Part shown: piece by piece, positions 21,599 to 31,892 of the stretch
Numbering within the stretch: position 1 is the stretch's first letter
Layout: every line of letters starts with the position of its first letter
Notes under the pieces: generated by a model
The model's input: only the letters and a program-made list of their open reading frames with translations
Told to the model about the DNA's origin: nothing
Databases searched by the model: none
Assembly (NCBI GenBank): GCA_005656395.1
Contig: SRSI01000007.1
Span: forward strand, 663,195 to 727,194
DNA from: Strongyloides papillosus
Taxonomy: Eukaryota; Nematoda; Chromadorea; Rhabditida; Strongyloididae
DNA length: 64,000 bases
Direction: 5' to 3'
Made by a program: the position numbers and the translations under genes

Positions 21599-24055
21599 AT
21601 GGAAAACATTTATCAAAGCAAAAAATCAAGAAAAAGAAAAAATTATGAAAGAAAAAATAATTCCATCGCTAAATCATTTAAGTTTAAAGAATTAATGTTA
21701 TCTCAAGGTGTAGTTGAAAACGATGGTAATAAAAATCAAGTACTAAATATTAAAAAAGATAATGGATTAATTGTTAATCACAAATAATTGATAATTCAAA
21801 TTTCCAATAAAGAGAAATAGACGAAATTGACAATATTTTATTAAGTGAAAATGTGAGTTATTTCTTATTTAGAATAATTTAATAAAATTTTAAGAATAAT
21901 AAAGAATTCTATGAATACTATAAAAGTGAAAGTGATGGAGGCAATAAAGATGATGAAGTTATAGGTAGTTTTGATTCTGTTTCTAATGAACAAATTGAGA
22001 TCTTGGCAAAATTTATTATGATAAAAAAAGAGCGTAATATATTAAATAGGATATCAAATAAATTGTTAGAATTTACCGGAGAAATAAAGGATTTCCCTAA
22101 TTGGGCGAAAACAATGAAAGCTGTTAGACGTCTAATGAAAAAAACTGTTCACGTTATTTCTGACCTTTATGATGAAGCTGAAGAGAAAAATTTCGGCTAT
22201 TAGAAATTATTAAAATTCAATTTTATGAATGACATTGATTTTGTGGTTAAAAAGAATATAAAGTATATTTTGCCTCAAATGGAAAATGATGTAAAATTAA
22301 TGGATATAGAAATTTTGTTACATTGTTATGGAGCCCGGCTTTGTAAAAGCTCAAGAATTGAAATATAAGCTATCAGTGGTATGATTTTGAATCTTCCGAA
22401 AAGAATAAGATTTTCATTTTCTAATACAATCTTATTTTCTATTTGACTTTATAATGAAAAACCAAACTATGATAATATCTGTAGTCATTTAACTGATGGA
22501 TTTAGATTTTCAAGAAGATGTATCTCATACAAAGTTGTTAAAAATGATAAAACAATAATTGATGGAAAATTTTATTTTAATGTCAGAATTAGTAAATTCA
22601 CAAGTGACATTCCTTCAACAAAGAAGTTAAATAATTTTTAAAATTTCAATGGGCATTATGGATGCTCATATTGCTACCCTAAGGGAACTCATGAGAAAAG
22701 AGTTGATGGCAGAGATGGGAAAATAACTTTTGAAACTGGTGCATTTTTCGAAGTCAGAACAAATAAAAATACTTACAAGATCTATCCTAATTGATAGACA
22801 AAAACTATGAAAGTTATTATGGTATTCAAAAAAAGAGTTATTTGACGGATCTTTTAGTAATCCCCGAAGCTCTGTGTCTATAACATATGCATGTTGTTTT
22901 TGCAGGACCTGTAAAAGATGATCTTTTTCGAATTCTTTATGGTTATCATAAGATGGATGGAAGATGTAGTAATTTTAAGATTCCCGGGTTATCTGAATAT
23001 GTGTTGACACAATATGATGGAATGATTAAAAACACAAGATTACTAATATAATTTAAAAGATCTCTAAGAAGTTTAAGATATTTAATTTATTTTTAAACAT
23101 CTGAATTTAAGGTTTTTATGATAGTGGCACTTCCAACGGTATTAACTGAAGATATATCACGAGAAACAAAACATATGATATTGTCATTAATTCTATTAAA
23201 CTGTGGGATATTAAGTTTAATGAATGATAAACTAATGAACATAAAACATTGATGGCCGAAGAGTGTCTGTTTGACTGGTTTTCAGAAAGAATTAAGTTGA
23301 TTGGCCATAATGGAAAAATTATGAAAAGCCATCTTATAACGCACTATGGAAATGTGGCTAGGAAACATGGGAACGTATCAAATTATGGCTGCTTCAGTGA
23401 AGAGGGTCTTATAAATTTACTGGCAAACTTTGTTTCACAAATTAGTGAGAAAAATGCACTGAATAAAATAAAACTACGACTGATAGATTATCAGATGGCA
23501 TCGTTTGTTCTAATGAATAATTACGAAATATCTCATGGAAAAATAGTTGGTACAGATGGTTTCATGCTAGATTTATGCGAAGAAATAAATATAAACGCAA
23601 ACGATTGTACACTTTTTTATGGTATTTTTTAATTTCATATTTTATCACATGTTGTTACAACAAAATTACCAATGTTGATGGATTTTTAATTCATGAAACA
23701 AGTGATGGCAACTATAAGGCTGGTTTATTGTTGGGAGTATTTCACTCCAACAAAAAGAAGCAAAGAAAATTTATGGTTATTCTAGATCTGAAATCCAAGT
23801 ACAGTATGATGAAAAATCTGCCTTGTAATATTAGTGAAAAATGATGGAAACTATAAAAAAAATCAAAATTTTATAACAAATATTGTATTATTGATAGTTC
23901 TGTTGATCTAAATTTAGTATTTCAAAAAATAAACAACAGTGAATTAATGGTTATTTATGAGAGAAAAGTGTATTCAAAAGCAGTTGTGGTAAATACTTTG
24001 AGTGGAAAAAAATACATTATTCCTCTACATCATTTATTTGAGCATAATTATTAAT
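21599..24055 (+). pseudogene. Decayed DDE-transposase-like gene
   Basis: Frames on plus, broken by many stops and shifts, can be strung together as one protein: a basic N-terminus (21599-21787); EILAKFIMIKKERNILNRIS (about 21990-22050); LNLPKRIRFSFSNTILFS (about 22388-22440) with YNEKPNYDNIC after it; FNGHYGCSYCYPKGTHEKRV (about 22648-22705); HVVFAGPVKDDLF (about 22889-22930) preceded by an M-like position, the D-x-M-H-x-V-x-x-G-x-x-K block; and HLITHYGNVARKHGNVSNYG (about 23328-23390). This motif order is that of a large animal family usually labelled transposase-domain proteins, as I recall it. No intact copy is possible here. Confidence 0.6.
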
Positions 24056-25008
24056 TTATTGTTAAAAAATCAAAATAATCAATTTTACTACTTTTATTTC
24101 AACGTAATATCAAGGAAAACAGCATAGCATAAATGGAAACTCACTTTTTATTATTGTATAATCCGGGAAATTTTACTTGGATAAATTAGACTATCTTTAT
24201 TATACATACTCTTTTTAGTTTAAATTTGGGGACACGTGAACTCATCACTGCTATTTTGCTTTTTTCAACATTGGAAAAATGTATACTTATAGTATTTTCT
24301 TAAAGAGATATTAGTCTGCTTAAAGCTATTTTGCCTTATTATTCGTGGTGAGACCATTTCAAAAGTTTTAGAGGAAAATATATATTGATAAAGATATTAA
24401 AAAAAGAACACATAAATAATGATTTTTAAAGATCTAAATAATTACTTTTGATTGAGAATAATAGGGAAATATTTAAAAAAATATTTAGTTTCACATAAAA
24501 GTCTTTCTTTTATTTGAAAAAATATATTTTTTAAGCATATAACAATATTAATTATAATCAAACAAACAAGTTATTTTATTTCTTTTGTAAAATACACAAT
24601 TTTTGATGATAGAAATTAAGAGCAGCTTTAGAAATTAAATATCATGATCCAAATTTTATAAAACATTTATTTACAACTCGATTTTGGAATTTCTTTTTTG
24701 TAAAAATCTACATGACCAAAATATTTTTGCACAATTTTGGAAAAATTTGTTTTATTATAATAATAATTATACATGAATCTTTTACTTAATATAATTTAAA
24801 GTTAATATTACAATTATTTATTTTACTATTTAATTGTTATGTAAAAACTTTTATTTTGGAAATAAATATTTTAATATTTTAAGTATATTTTTTTATATAA
24901 ACATCAATTAACACAAAGATGATCATTTAAATATTATAAAATTTTTGTCTAATATTCCATTTCATATAATAGAATTGTTGCCAATTCAGTATGCAACATT
25001 GATTCTTC
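24056..25008. other. AT-rich intergenic stretch
   Basis: No gene, repeat or RNA recognised between the decayed transposase and the USP-like gene, which converge here. Confidence 0.4.
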
Positions 25009-26115
25009 TTATTCTTTTATTGGGTGAGCATCATTTAAAAGGCACCATTTTTCTTGATCTCTTACATATGCCATATAATGTCCCCTATTTTCACTAAATC
25101 TTTGATGAACAGCAGAACCTTTTAATTTGTAAGGAACATTTGGCATAAAATATTGGCTTACATAAAAACTGTCCTTTGATGATAGGAAATTAATACCAAT
25201 ATCACTGTATTTCTTGTCCATAATATCTTTCGTTAATTCGACGAATTGATATTTCGGATACTTCCTTATTGTTTCCTTTTTAACATTTCCAATTGATCGA
25301 ATCTTGCATACAATACAAGAACGTTTGATAGATTCTATTTTCACACTTAACAATGTTTTTATGATATCAAGAATACACTTTTTGTCATTGTTACTGTTTA
25401 TTTTAATATTTAAGGCATTTATTTCATGGTTCTCGATTATTGACAGTGACTTGCAAACTTTGCATGTAATACTTAGTTCTTTCTTTATTTTAATTGACTC
25501 CAATGCTGTTGGACAACGATTTTGAAACATGGTAAATATATTAAGTAGAAATTCAGACGCACATTCATGATTTCTACTATAAACACATTTTTTCAGATCA
25601 AGAATTTTGAAAAAGTCATTGTCGTTCAATGTTAGATATTTTTTCCTGTCTGAAATTTTGTATTTCGTATATCTTTTCACCAACATTATTGCATTTTCAT
25701 CATCTTCAGTTGCTAAATTATTCAGAAAATTGCTGCATAAGAATAACAGCTGTAAAACACAATTGGCAAAACACAGTGTTTCAGCATTTTCTAGCCCTCT
25801 CAAACCACGATCTACAATGGATCTTTTTGGAGTGCTATCAGTAGGAATTTCTTTATTTTTCTTTGTTTTCTTTTTATTTGGAGAAGTAAATGCATTTTTA
25901 CCATGAAAGACATCGGTATTTCCAACACATGATTCTATTTCTTTTGTTATACTTTGAACACCAGATATTTTAAAGTTCCCATATTTGTCACAAGTTGTTT
26001 TTCCAATAAACATTGATTCACCAACTTCATCTAAATACTCAATACAATTTTCAATACTTTCCAAATTGTAGTAACTTTTAAGATCATCTAGCTTTTCGTT
26101 TTGTAATCTGTGCTT
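25009..26115 (-). CDS. Ubiquitin-specific-protease-like protein (USP fold)
   Basis: An open frame of about 369 codons. It has a Cys-box-like block, GLENAETLCFANCVLQLLF (plus 25730-25800), with Cys in the position of the USP nucleophile; two CxxC zinc-ribbon pairs (CKVC near 25455, CIVC near 25310); and a His-box RGHYMAYVRDQEKWCLLND (near 25040-25085), where USPs carry catalytic His and Asp/Asn. The Cys box is atypical: the usual Gly-Asn-Thr before Cys reads Ala-Glu-Thr-Leu. The frame has no ATG near its start (first in-frame codon TTG, 26116-26118) and is entered by a frameshift from a MULE-transposase-like fragment at 26095-26530. It may therefore be the 3' part of an element-borne gene, or it may need an upstream exon I could not find. 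Length is short for a complete USP but long enough for a catalytic core. Confidence 0.7.
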   Translation of the reverse strand, partial: KHRLQNEKLDDLKSYYNLESIENCIEYLDEVGESMFIGKTTCDKYGNFKISGVQSITKEIESCVGNTDVFHGKNAFTSPNKKKTKKNKEIPTDSTPKRSIVDRGLRGLENAETLCFANCVLQLLFLCSNFLNNLATEDDENAIMLVKRYTKYKISDRKKYLTLNDNDFFKILDLKKCVYSRNHECASEFLLNIFTMFQNRCPTALESIKIKKELSITCKVCKSLSIIENHEINALNIKINSNNDKKCILDIIKTLLSVKIESIKRSCIVCKIRSIGNVKKETIRKYPKYQFVELTKDIMDKKYSDIGINFLSSKDSFYVSQYFMPNVPYKLKGSAVHQRFSENRGHYMAYVRDQEKWCLLNDAHPIKE

Positions 26116-26530
26116 CAATTTTTGGTTTGGCAGATTTATCTTGAAGCCTTTTCAGTTCAATTTCAATGTTATCATAAATAAGTCTTAGATTCTTTAAAGT
26201 TCTTTCAACTATGTATGTATCAGAACCCCCTTTCTGTTTACATACTCTATGAAAAGACTCACAAGGGTTAGTGGTCCTTATGTCTCCATCATATTAATTT
26301 CAATTGTTTTGGAGTTGAAAGCCAATTTTTGTAAACATATTTGGCAAAAAGTTCAATTCTTCTTTGGACACTTAACAAATCAGTTACTTTCTTTTCGTTT
26401 TTTTTTTAGGAACTTTCTTCTTTAATGAGGATTTCAAGTTCATTATTTATTTCTTCACCACATCTTTTTTGTGCATCCACAATTGTTAATTCTTTTAAAT
26501 GCGGTAAATATAAATTTCTCTTTATCAATG
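26095..26530 (-). pseudogene. C-terminal fragment of a MULE-type transposase
   Basis: On minus, one frame reads LPHLKELTIVDAQKRCGEE, a stop, then DLLSVQRRIELFAKYVYKNW. After a further break comes RTTNPCESFHRVCKQKGGSD and LKNLRLIYDNIEIELKRLQ. The block R-T-x-N-x-x-E-x-F/W-H-x-x-x-N/K is the typical C-terminal signature of MULE transposases, where the RTNN..E..H motif follows the catalytic domain. The catalytic part is not present. It runs into the USP-like frame across a one-base shift near 26110. Confidence 0.55.
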
Positions 26531-27525
26531 AATGCAAACTGTTTTTCTGCTTTTTTAAATACTATTATATAATAACTTATAAATAGTACTTTACATTAAA
26601 TAATAATATAGTATTAAGTATTATATGATACAAATTAACTTTTTCCCAAAGTGTTATATATTTTGGTGTTATAAAGGATGTCGAAAAAACAAAGCAGATT
26701 TTACAATTTTTTTGAATTTTACATAAAAACTGATAGTGAATCGATATGTTGCCGATTTCTTAATTTTCTTAGTATCATTTTATTCTGTTTTTTATGCTGA
26801 TCACTTATATTGCATTAGTTTATGTTTTTTTATTATATTAAAATATTATTTACAATTAAAATAGAAGTACATTATTCATTCATCCTTTCTTTCGAACAAT
26901 ACTCTTTTTCAAATTACAATGATTGTATAAGTTGCTATATAAAAGATTGGGAAATAAGTAAATTATTAAAAAGTTATAGTTTAATAAAATGTTATTTATC
27001 ATTCAAATAGAATATCATATACATACTTATTTTTACTATTTATTCCAATAATCATTTCAGATGAAATGACAAATGTAATGTAAAAATGAATACTTTTATA
27101 TCATAAATGAAGGCGGTATAACTTTACATAATTTTACAGACAAACATGTCGATGTGTTAAATTTTTTTAGATAACAAAGAAGTTTAATGCCAGTCAAAGA
27201 GTAGATTGCGCTAGAAGTTATATTCAGTATTTTGTTGAATATAAAAATGGCATACTATCTTTATCTATGGTTAATGCCGACATCGCAGTATCTTTTAATG
27301 ATGCATTTTGCTTGTTATTAAAAAAATTTAAGAAAAATAATAATCTATAATTCATATAGTTTAACTATAAAATTAACCGATGATTTTCTAGCAATTATTT
27401 TTTATTGTTTACCAACGATTTCAGGGTTATATATGTTTATTGAGTAATAAATTATTCATATTATTGTGACGGTAAATCAGTAATTATTTGCGCTTCAACT
27501 ATATATTTTTAAGAATTTAAAATTG
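26531..27525. other. AT-rich stretch with one exon-like frame
   Basis: After an acceptor-like TTTTTTTAG near 27170, plus-strand sequence to about 27350 reads ITKKFNASQRVDCARSYIQY and on to ILSLSMVNADIAVSFNDAFC and a stop. It looks like a terminal exon, but no partner exon was found. The rest has no recognisable feature. Confidence 0.3.
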
Positions 27526-28062
27526 TAATTCTGGTACATTCGTGAGAGCTGAGAAGACTCTCGGTTATAAAAGTCGTACACGTAACTCTATCAAAGATTT
27601 TATTAAGCAGAGGTTAAAATAAAATATAACAAATAAAAATAACTGTAAGTTTAATAAGATATTCTCAGCTCTTCTTAAGATAGACTGATCCAATAAAGTA
27701 TTCTTCAATCTCTTTTTTTATAGTTCTTTAAGTAATAGATATGTTCATATTGATATTATGTTAAATACATTTGATCTGACACAGCGTCCCATGTTTACAT
27801 CTTCGAATTAAGTTCTTAATAAGATATTAAAAAATTAAAATCGGAAGAGTAAATGTATATAGTCTTTATGAGTAAGGCAATTTCTTATCTTTTATTAATC
27901 CAAACCTTACGAGGACTGTCTGTTGATGTTGTGTCTTATTAGAGTTATGATAATTAGTTAAAATATATTAAATAAATTAGATTTAGTATAATTTATATAA
28001 AATTATTAAAATTTTGATATTTTTCTAGAATTTAATATTTTCTTCTACTAAAAAGATTCAGG

Positions 28063-28281
28063 ATGCCACGTGATTGGCTTTTTTATTCTTTCTTTCATAA
28101 ATGTTGATTATTCTTCTTATTTCTAGTTTCTGCTAACTATTTAATTGAAAATGAGGAGTTGTATTACTGGAAGCGAATGGCTATAATAGCCTTTGTAGTG
28201 TTGGCAGTATGCATTGTTATTTTGATAGAGATAACATACCTGCTGTACCGTAATCTCTACTGCAGCAGGAGAAATCGTTAG
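28063..28281 (+). CDS. Single-pass membrane micro-protein, paralog 1
   Basis: 53 residues from two exons. Exon 1 is only ATGCCAC (28063-28069). The intron 28070-28126 is 57 nt (donor GTGATT, acceptor TTCTAG). Exon 2 is 28127-28281. The product has a short polar N-terminus, WKR at residues 17-19, a hydrophobic helix of about 20 residues (AIIAFVVLAVCIVILIEITY), then LLYRNLYCSRRNR. Positive charge on both sides leaves topology open. The neighbouring paralog at 29212 has the same exon structure and the YWKR/FWKR-helix-LLYR frame. The weak donor compared with paralog 2 (GTAGGT) makes splicing less certain here. Function unknown; not recognised as a named family. Confidence 0.6.
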
Positions 28282-29211
28282 AGAAGAATTGAGTATGTAC
28301 CATTACTGGCACGTGAGGAGATGTCTTATGTATCTGCACCATAATTAACAAGATTGAGAGTTCAAACCATCTCTCTTGTTTTGTCTTGATTTTTTTTTTG
28401 TTGATAATTATTGTTAAGAAAATGGTTTATGTTGTTAGTTTTTGATAAATTTTGAAAATGTCTTTGTGTAAAAGTATAAATTGTTATTTTGTTTTGTCTC
28501 CATGTTTACATAAGCCATTAGTTTGTGTTTGTTTGTCTATATAGGAAGGTAGACAATATTTAGAGAAAATAGATGTTAAATAAAAGGTATACATAATAGT
28601 AGAATAGAAGATATACAAAAATCAAATTAAATATGTTCAAGATAATTTTAACATATTTTTACAATGGGTAAATATAAAAAAACAATTAAGTGACGTGGGT
28701 ACTAAATAAACTTCCATTATGAGGGTGTGAGAATACAAAAAAAATGTGTAACGAGTATAAAGTGTAATCCTGGTGGATTCTTCGGGAGCCATAGAGGCTC
28801 CGGGGCTTTTATAATATATAACACGAAACTTTGTTTAAGAGTTTATTTAAGCAAAGGGAAATAGTAATATAATAAAAGTAAAGATGTAAATGTTATAATG
28901 TAATTATGATATTAAATATTCTCCTTCCGTTCCTTATATATTCCTCAAAGTGAAAGGCGTGTTCGTTAAGATAGTTTCTTACATATTCTGTGTAGTGATA
29001 TATATACATTTGGTCTGATACAGCGTTCCATGTTTACATCCCCAATCAAGCTTTTAATAAAATATTAAAAGCTTAAAATCGGAAGAGTAAATGTTATGTA
29101 CTTTACCTAGATTATCTGTTTTTGTATAATTGGTAATTTGATTTTCTAATTTCTTGATTTTATTTTAATTTTAAAATTATATAATTTCTGTTGAACAATT
29201 TTAAAGACAAA

Positions 29212-29467
29212 ATGCCAAGAGGTAGGTTTTCAATAAGAATATGTTGAATAGCTTTCTTTTATTCCAGTATCTGCTGCTTGTATGGATCAGAATATTGATG
29301 TTTACTTCTGGAAACGTCTTTCGATTATTGGATTTGTAATGATGGTAGTTTTCATTCTTGCATTCTTGGGTGTCTTGTATCTTCTCTATCGCGAATTAAC
29401 CGCCAAGAAAGGAGTATTAAACATGTCGGAGATCTTGAATCATTGTTACCGTGCAGAAATTAGGTAG
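29212..29467 (+). CDS. Single-pass membrane micro-protein, paralog 2
   Basis: 69 residues from two exons: exon 1 is 29212-29221 (ATG CCA AGA G), the intron is 29222-29267 (46 nt, GTAGGT..TTCCAG), and exon 2 is 29268-29467. The protein begins MPRVSAACMDQNIDVYFWKR, then has a hydrophobic helix (about residues 23-43) and LLYREL, with a longer tail ending EILNHCYRAEIR. The conserved tiny first exon and intron position shared with 28063-28281 support both gene models. An ATG inside exon 2 (29282) would give a 61-residue version lacking the first exon. Role unknown; small membrane proteins of this type could be regulatory partners of larger membrane proteins, but that is a guess. Confidence 0.65.
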
Positions 29468-29800
29468 TAGCATTATATTGTGTGTAGATACTGTTGCTTT
29501 TCTTTAATAATTTGTTATTGTTGATAAAAAAATGTCTTTGATAAGTTGTGTAATGCTTTTTTCAGTATTTATGTTGACATAGTGCATTTTGTGGTGTAGT
29601 TCTCTTTTTTTTATTGTTTGTTCTTTTATAAAAGGAGGTAGAGAATATTAACAGTAATAAGATTGAAATGAGAAAATATACATAATAAAAGAATGGAAGT
29701 TATACAAAAAAATTAAATATGTTTATACTAATTTTAACTTATTTTTACAAAAGGTAAATGAATATAAATTAATATTAGAAGTGGGTACAATAAGAAACTT

Positions 29801-30176
29801 CCATGTTAATCTATTGGCGTTGACAATTAATATAATATAATGTAAAAAAATGATTGATAATATGTTATATTATATAACATATGGAGTAATGTTTTACAGA
29901 TGAGAAATTAATGTTGTCTAATATACCATAAAGGTATGCCAAAATGTAAAACAATATAAAAAATATTTTTATTGTTTATATTTTTAAAAAAAATGTTTAG
30001 ATATTCTCTTGTTGGTATTTTATATAAAAAAAGAGGAGTGGTGTAAGCAAAAGCAAATTTTAAAAAAATATTTAGAGAAAAATTGTTAAGAAAAAAAGCA
30101 ATTAGTAGCAAATTTTAGAGTATAAGACTGTATGTAAAAATTTCTGTTCTCATTCTTAAGCATCATTCATGCGTTG
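29801..30176. other. AT-rich intergenic stretch
   Basis: No recognisable feature. A minus-strand frame at 29908-30111 is Phe/Leu/Asn-rich low complexity and is not supported. Confidence 0.35.
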
Positions 30177-30872
30177 CTATTTCTTGAAGAATTTGATGAA
30201 TAGGTTGTTCATCTTCGGGAATACGTAACATAATTCCATCCATGAGACATGAGCGTCAATGTCCAGACGATCCCATTTTCTTAGGTTTGACATTACTTTT
30301 ACACCGTGAATTGTTTTGTGGCACGGTGGTAGTGCCAAGACGATCTTCAGGTTGACGATTTTGTTGTTCTTTTGTAGGACTGAAACAAATGTTGAAAGGT
30401 TTCCTTCTTTCTATTCATTTATGTGAATGACGATGCCAGTGGCACAGTCTCATATTCCACTGTTGGTATTCGTTCCTCTTCGTGGGAAGTAATCCTGATG
30501 CAGGAAGCAAATGCGGTTGTATTCGTCCATATCGGGAGCCGTTGTGCACAAGTCGCTCTCCGATATTGACCTGCCGTCATCATCGTCCTCCATGAAGGGT
30601 AATTCATAATCGTCTAATTCATGCAGTTGTTCGTCCTGGTCTGAGTGGTCCATTTCGTCAATCTTATCTCTCATGAATGGGAGTTCGTAGTCATCTGCTA
30701 CGAGGATTTCGTCCTCACTATCCTTCTCGAAATCATAAGTGTTCAATGTTGGAGCTTCAGGTGGTGGTGGAAGTTGTTCGCTCTCTGCGTCACTATCACT
30801 ATTATCAATGATGATAGGGTTGTTGATACTGCCTTCGTATTGAATATATTCTTGTAGTTCGAATGAGTCCAT
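30177..30872 (-). CDS. Acidic protein downstream of an integrase, spliced
   Basis: Exon 1 is 30872-30461 and exon 2 is 30379-30177. An 80-nt intron (donor GTGGAA, acceptor TTTGTTTCAG) joins them in frame to give 204 residues. Exon 1 is strongly acidic with a duplicated motif, DDYELPFM (residues about 62-69 and 91-98), and DNSDSDAESEQ near 23-33. Exon 2 is hydrophobic/basic and ends in FIKFFKK. Without splicing, exon 1 alone gives 140 residues; a different junction would give a shorter polar tail. It starts 190 bases downstream of the retroelement integrase on the same strand, the position where env or accessory genes lie. The acidic N-terminus recalls that of the broken frame at 7336-8412. 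Not recognised; a transcription-regulatory role would fit the acidic repeats, but this is speculation. Confidence 0.55.
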
Positions 30873-31061
30873 AATAGTAAGGGAATAATAATGATATTTA
30901 GTAAAAAGTGTATGTATTTTTATTCTTTTAAAATGATAAAGTATTTCTATTCAAATATACTTGTCGGGATGGGTATTGTTAAAAAAATTTCTTTTATTTG
31001 ATATTATTTGAAGCGTTGCGTATTAGGTATAATTGTATTATGTTAGTAATACTAGACGTAA

Positions 31062-31892
31062 TTAGTGTTTCTTTGGTCTTCCACGACCTCTTTTGGGTTG
31101 TTGATTAACCAGACTATCATTTGAATTATTTTTTGTTGTAATTATTTTCTTAGATCTTCCACGACCTTTTTTTGGTTGGATTGTTAATTCATCAGTATTT
31201 GGTGTCTCATTGTTAGTTGATAGAACTTTTCGTGGCTTATCTCTCCCTTTCTTATTAATGCTTGTCTGTGGGAAATTTGATGTTACTTGTGTATTTTGAA
31301 TATTGTCATTATCTAAACTGTGTGCTTCTTTATTTAAGGTATTTTGTATTGCTAATAGGGCCAATTTTAAAAATCTTGCGTTACAGCGTTCTATCTGTCC
31401 TTTTTTTCTGTTTGATCTAGTAAGCGTTCCTATTAAATAGGTGTTGCCATGAAGATGTTCTAAGATTCGGTATGGACCATGGAATTGTTCATTGTTCTTG
31501 TGTGCATTAACTATTTTCTTGTAGACTATTGTACCAGCTTTTAATGTAGCGAATTCTTTAGAAGTTGATTTTCCATCTGACGGCGTTGGTTTAAGTTTTT
31601 CTTTAATGAATTGGAGTAAGTTCTGTCTGACAGATAAAGTAATATTTGTATAGGATACATTTGTAAATCTGTCTGCAGTTGAGAGTATGTATTCTTTAGA
31701 TTTTCCTTCTTGATTAGTTGTATACCTGAAATTGTGTATGCATAGCGTACTGTTGATAATGTTGTTGATATCTTTGCCTTGGCAAATTCTTAATGATTCT
31801 CTTATCGTTTTATCGAAATGTTCTACAATTCTATTTCTTTGATGGTTATATCCTGATACAACGTTACGTTTGATGTCATACGTTTTACAGAA
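31062..31892 (-). pseudogene. 5'-truncated LTR-retroelement integrase with AT-hook tail
   Basis: An open frame of 276 codons, entered after an in-frame TAA just upstream (31896-31898). It begins in the integrase core near the catalytic Glu helix (YNHQRNRIVEHFDKTIRES). It continues through the end of the core (INSTLCIHNFRYTTNQEGKS) and a C-terminal domain with FHGPYRILEHLHGNTYLIG, typical of the gypsy/retroviral integrase C-terminus. The tail carries three basic AT-hook-like repeats (NKKGRDKPRK, PKKGRGRSKK, PKRGRGRPKK). The RT and catalytic Asp residues are missing: upstream sequence is replaced by the non-coding part of repeat copy B. The remaining frame is intact, suggesting recent truncation, or that the coding half is still under some constraint. 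Confidence 0.75.

Larger units (their letters stand above)
27526..29800 (+). repeat. Tandem duplication, two units of about 1.2 kb
   Basis: Unit 1 starts near 27526 and unit 2 near 28765. Matching landmarks, in order: a stem-loop followed by TTTATAA-type text (27540-27570 and 28783-28815); CATTTGATCTGACACAGCGT versus CATTTGGTCTGATACAGCGT (27771 and 29009); AAAATCGGAAGAGTAAATGT (27837 and 29077); a two-exon membrane-protein gene (28063 and 29212); and a 3' segment including GTGGGTACTAAATAAACTTC versus GTGGGTACAATAAGAAACTT (28695 and 29781). Promoter, gene and 3' flank were therefore copied together. Confidence 0.85.

Noticed and set aside
28354..28380. tRNA-like GAGAGTTCAAACCATCTCTC
   Set aside because: Simple hairpin; no cloverleaf, no A and B box.
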